Shown: positions 5,822 through 7,147 of the stretch, in pieces
How positions within the stretch are numbered: position 1 is the first letter of the stretch
How the letters are laid out: every line of letters begins with the position of its first letter
Position numbers and translations under genes: made by a program
Origin: an uncultured Prevotella sp.
GTDB taxonomy: Bacteria > Bacteroidota > Bacteroidia > Bacteroidales > Bacteroidaceae
Assembly (NCBI GenBank): GCA_934229335.1
Contig: CAKQDQ010000120.1
Location: 1 to 7,147, forward strand
Direction: 5' to 3'
DNA: 7,147 bases
Notes under the pieces: model-generated
The model's database searches: none
What the model was told of the DNA's origin: nothing
Seen by the model: only the letters and a program-made list of their open reading frames with translations

Positions 5822-6943
5822 CTATGAGTTCTTGCGATAACTCATTACAGCCCAGACGTTCATGACGATAGCGATGATGCCGAGAGCTAACACCTGATGA
5901 GCAATACTTCCGAAGTCACCGCCACGCACAAAGACTGTGCGTATAGCGTCTATGAAGTAGTGCATCGGATTGATGTAGGTCGTGAGGTAAGCCCAATGGG
6001 GCATTGAACGAACGGGAGTAAAGAGGCCACTGAGCAGTAGCAAGCACACTACGCAGAACCACATCACGAAAACGGCTTGCTGCATAGTATCGTTATAGCA
6101 AGAGATTGTCAACCCTAATCCGCTGAATACGAACGCCAAGAGCATAGCAAGAAGGTATAGCAGCGCAATATTGCCAGCAGAAGTAATACCGTAGAGCAAC
6201 CATGCGAGAATAAGGCAAACCGTCATCACCATCATGGCTATTAGCCAATAGGGAATGAGTTTAGCGAGGATAAAATCTAATTTACTGACAGGCGTCACGT
6301 TAATTGCCTCGATAGTGCCACGCTCTTTCTCACCAACAATGTTGAGCGCAGGCAAGAAGCCACACATCAGCATTACCAAGATAGCTAATAGGGAAGGTAC
6401 CATAAAGAGTTTATAGTTCAAATTCTTGTTGTAGAGATAGAGCACTGATACTGCGTCTGTACTTATTTCGCCAACATCTGTAGACAGAAGTATTGCATTA
6501 GTCTTAGGGGTAGCCATGGCGTGCTGTGATATTATGCTCGACAGATACGCATTACCCATGTTGCCTTTCGTTCCGTTTACGGCATTCGTTGCCACTAAAA
6601 CCTTTGGACTCTTGCCTTGCATCATGTCACGTTCAAAGTGCGGTGGTATTTCCACTATGGCATCAGCCGTAGAGTTTTCTACATCTTCCATAGCCATACT
6701 GTAACTGTCCTTTTGACCATGAAAGATAAAATACTTGCTCGCCTCTATGCGATGCACTAATTGCGCAGACATTGTAGAACGATCATTGTCTACAACGTCC
6801 ACCATAATGTTTTTCACCTCCATATTCATCACCCATGGCATTACGCACATTATCATGATTGGAAAGATAAAAATGAGGCGAGGCAGGAAGGCGTTTCTGC
6901 GAATCTGAAGGAACTCCTTTTGTATCAAATATCTGAGAGTCAT
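5822..6943 (-). CDS. ABC-2 type transporter permease (YhhJ-like)
   Basis: This 373-residue inner-membrane permease has one N-terminal membrane helix (about 20-40), then a ~135-residue extracytoplasmic domain (41-175). Five more helices follow at about 179-202, 226-248, 257-281, 287-307 and 348-368. The cytoplasmic GEKERGTIEAINVTPVS (204-220) is the hallmark E-[KR]-E-R-G-T coupling motif of ABC-2 permeases. The SGLFTPVRSMPHWAYL segment (305-320) is the typical conserved stretch near the last helices. The one-plus-five helix layout with a large periplasmic loop is that of the YhhJ/YbhR drug or macromolecule export subgroup. The family usually works with an ABC ATPase and an HlyD-type fusion protein, neither of which is in the window. 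Its ATG lies one base after the stop of an upstream paralogue, so the two are tightly coupled and may form a heterodimer. The substrate cannot be inferred. Confidence 0.92.
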   Translation of the reverse strand: MTLRYLIQKEFLQIRRNAFLPRLIFIFPIMIMCVMPWVMNMEVKNIMVDVVDNDRSTMSAQLVHRIEASKYFIFHGQKDSYSMAMEDVENSTADAIVEIPPHFERDMMQGKSPKVLVATNAVNGTKGNMGNAYLSSIISQHAMATPKTNAILLSTDVGEISTDAVSVLYLYNKNLNYKLFMVPSLLAILVMLMCGFLPALNIVGEKERGTIEAINVTPVSKLDFILAKLIPYWLIAMMVMTVCLILAWLLYGITSAGNIALLYLLAMLLAFVFSGLGLTISCYNDTMQQAVFVMWFCVVCLLLLSGLFTPVRSMPHWAYLTTYINPMHYFIDAIRTVFVRGGDFGSIAHQVLALGIIAIVMNVWAVMSYRKNS

Positions 6944-6944
6944 A

Positions 6945-7147
6945 TCATTCCAAACGTTTTTTGAAGTTTAGCAGTGCTGCTGTCAGTAACACTATAAGCA
7001 TAATTAACAATACTATAACTTCGTGTATCACCTTGTCTATCGCTACACCCATAATCATTAGTTTCCTAATAGCTGCAATATAATGTCGTGGTGGTATCAG
7101 CACTGATATGTATTGCAATATCTTCGGCATACTCTCTATGGGGAACA
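6945..7147 (-). CDS. ABC-2 type transporter permease, C-terminal fragment (cut by window end)
   Basis: The frame is open from the window edge to the TGA at 6947-6945 and shows 66-67 C-terminal residues. FPIESMPKILQYISVLIPPR aligns by eye with FTPVRSMPHWAYLTTYINPM of the downstream permease, and HYIAAIRKLMIMG aligns with HYFIDAIRTVFVRGG. It is therefore a tandem paralogue of the same family. A last hydrophobic helix (VIHEVIVLLIMLIVLLTAALL) and a short basic tail (NFKKRLE) complete the C-terminus. The ATG at 7130 is internal, since the conserved FPIES lies upstream of it in frame. The stop is one base before the next gene's ATG, which means one operon with coupled translation. Confidence 0.85.
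   Translation of the reverse strand, partial: FPIESMPKILQYISVLIPPRHYIAAIRKLMIMGVAIDKVIHEVIVLLIMLIVLLTAALLNFKKRLE

Noticed and set aside
1..7147. tRNA, rRNA, CRISPR array, insertion sequence or attachment site
   Set aside because: I saw no regularly spaced repeats, no transposase-like frame, no cloverleaf-like or rRNA-like stretch, and almost all of the window is taken up by well-supported genes.

Overview
The window looks like a chromosomal segment of a Bacteroidales bacterium, possibly Prevotella-like. The evidence is the lineage-typical families (DUF3256, a long exported TPR protein, a SPOR lipoprotein ahead of ruvX-def), two perfect copies of the Bacteroidetes -7 promoter element (TAnnTTTG) in one divergent spacer, A/T-rich leaders without clear Shine-Dalgarno sites, and moderate-to-low GC. 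I see no mobile element, CRISPR array, rRNA or tRNA. No reading frame looks broken; two genes are cut by the window edges.

Left edge (1-263): the 3' end of a plus-strand dacB-type (peptidase S13) D-Ala-D-Ala carboxypeptidase, ending in a strong hairpin that probably also serves the convergent operon.

Block 2 (minus strand, 4585 down to 314): five co-directional genes: SPOR lipoprotein, ruvX, def, a ~660-residue exported TPR protein, and a DUF3256 exported protein. Gaps are short, with a 4-base overlap between ruvX and def. This joins two housekeeping translation/rRNA-processing enzymes to three envelope proteins, two of them without a known function.

Block 3 (plus strand, 4760-5701): three small genes: a YtxH-type glycine-zipper membrane protein, a YqjE-like 'phage holin family' membrane protein, and a short coiled-coil protein with a basic tail. 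In order and architecture the trio resembles proteobacterial yqjD-yqjE-yqjK, a stationary-phase/stress membrane module. A perfect 11-bp hairpin separates the first gene from the other two and may set their ratio. Blocks 2 and 3 diverge from the 174-bp A/T-rich spacer 4586-4759.

Right edge (minus strand, 7147 down to 5822): two tandem ABC-2 type permease genes one base apart, the upstream one truncated by the window end. They are the distal part of an export operon and converge on block 3 at a palindromic, probably bidirectional terminator.

Nothing here is clearly a new defence or mobile system. The most interesting parts are the trio in block 3 and the TPR/DUF3256 pair in block 2.
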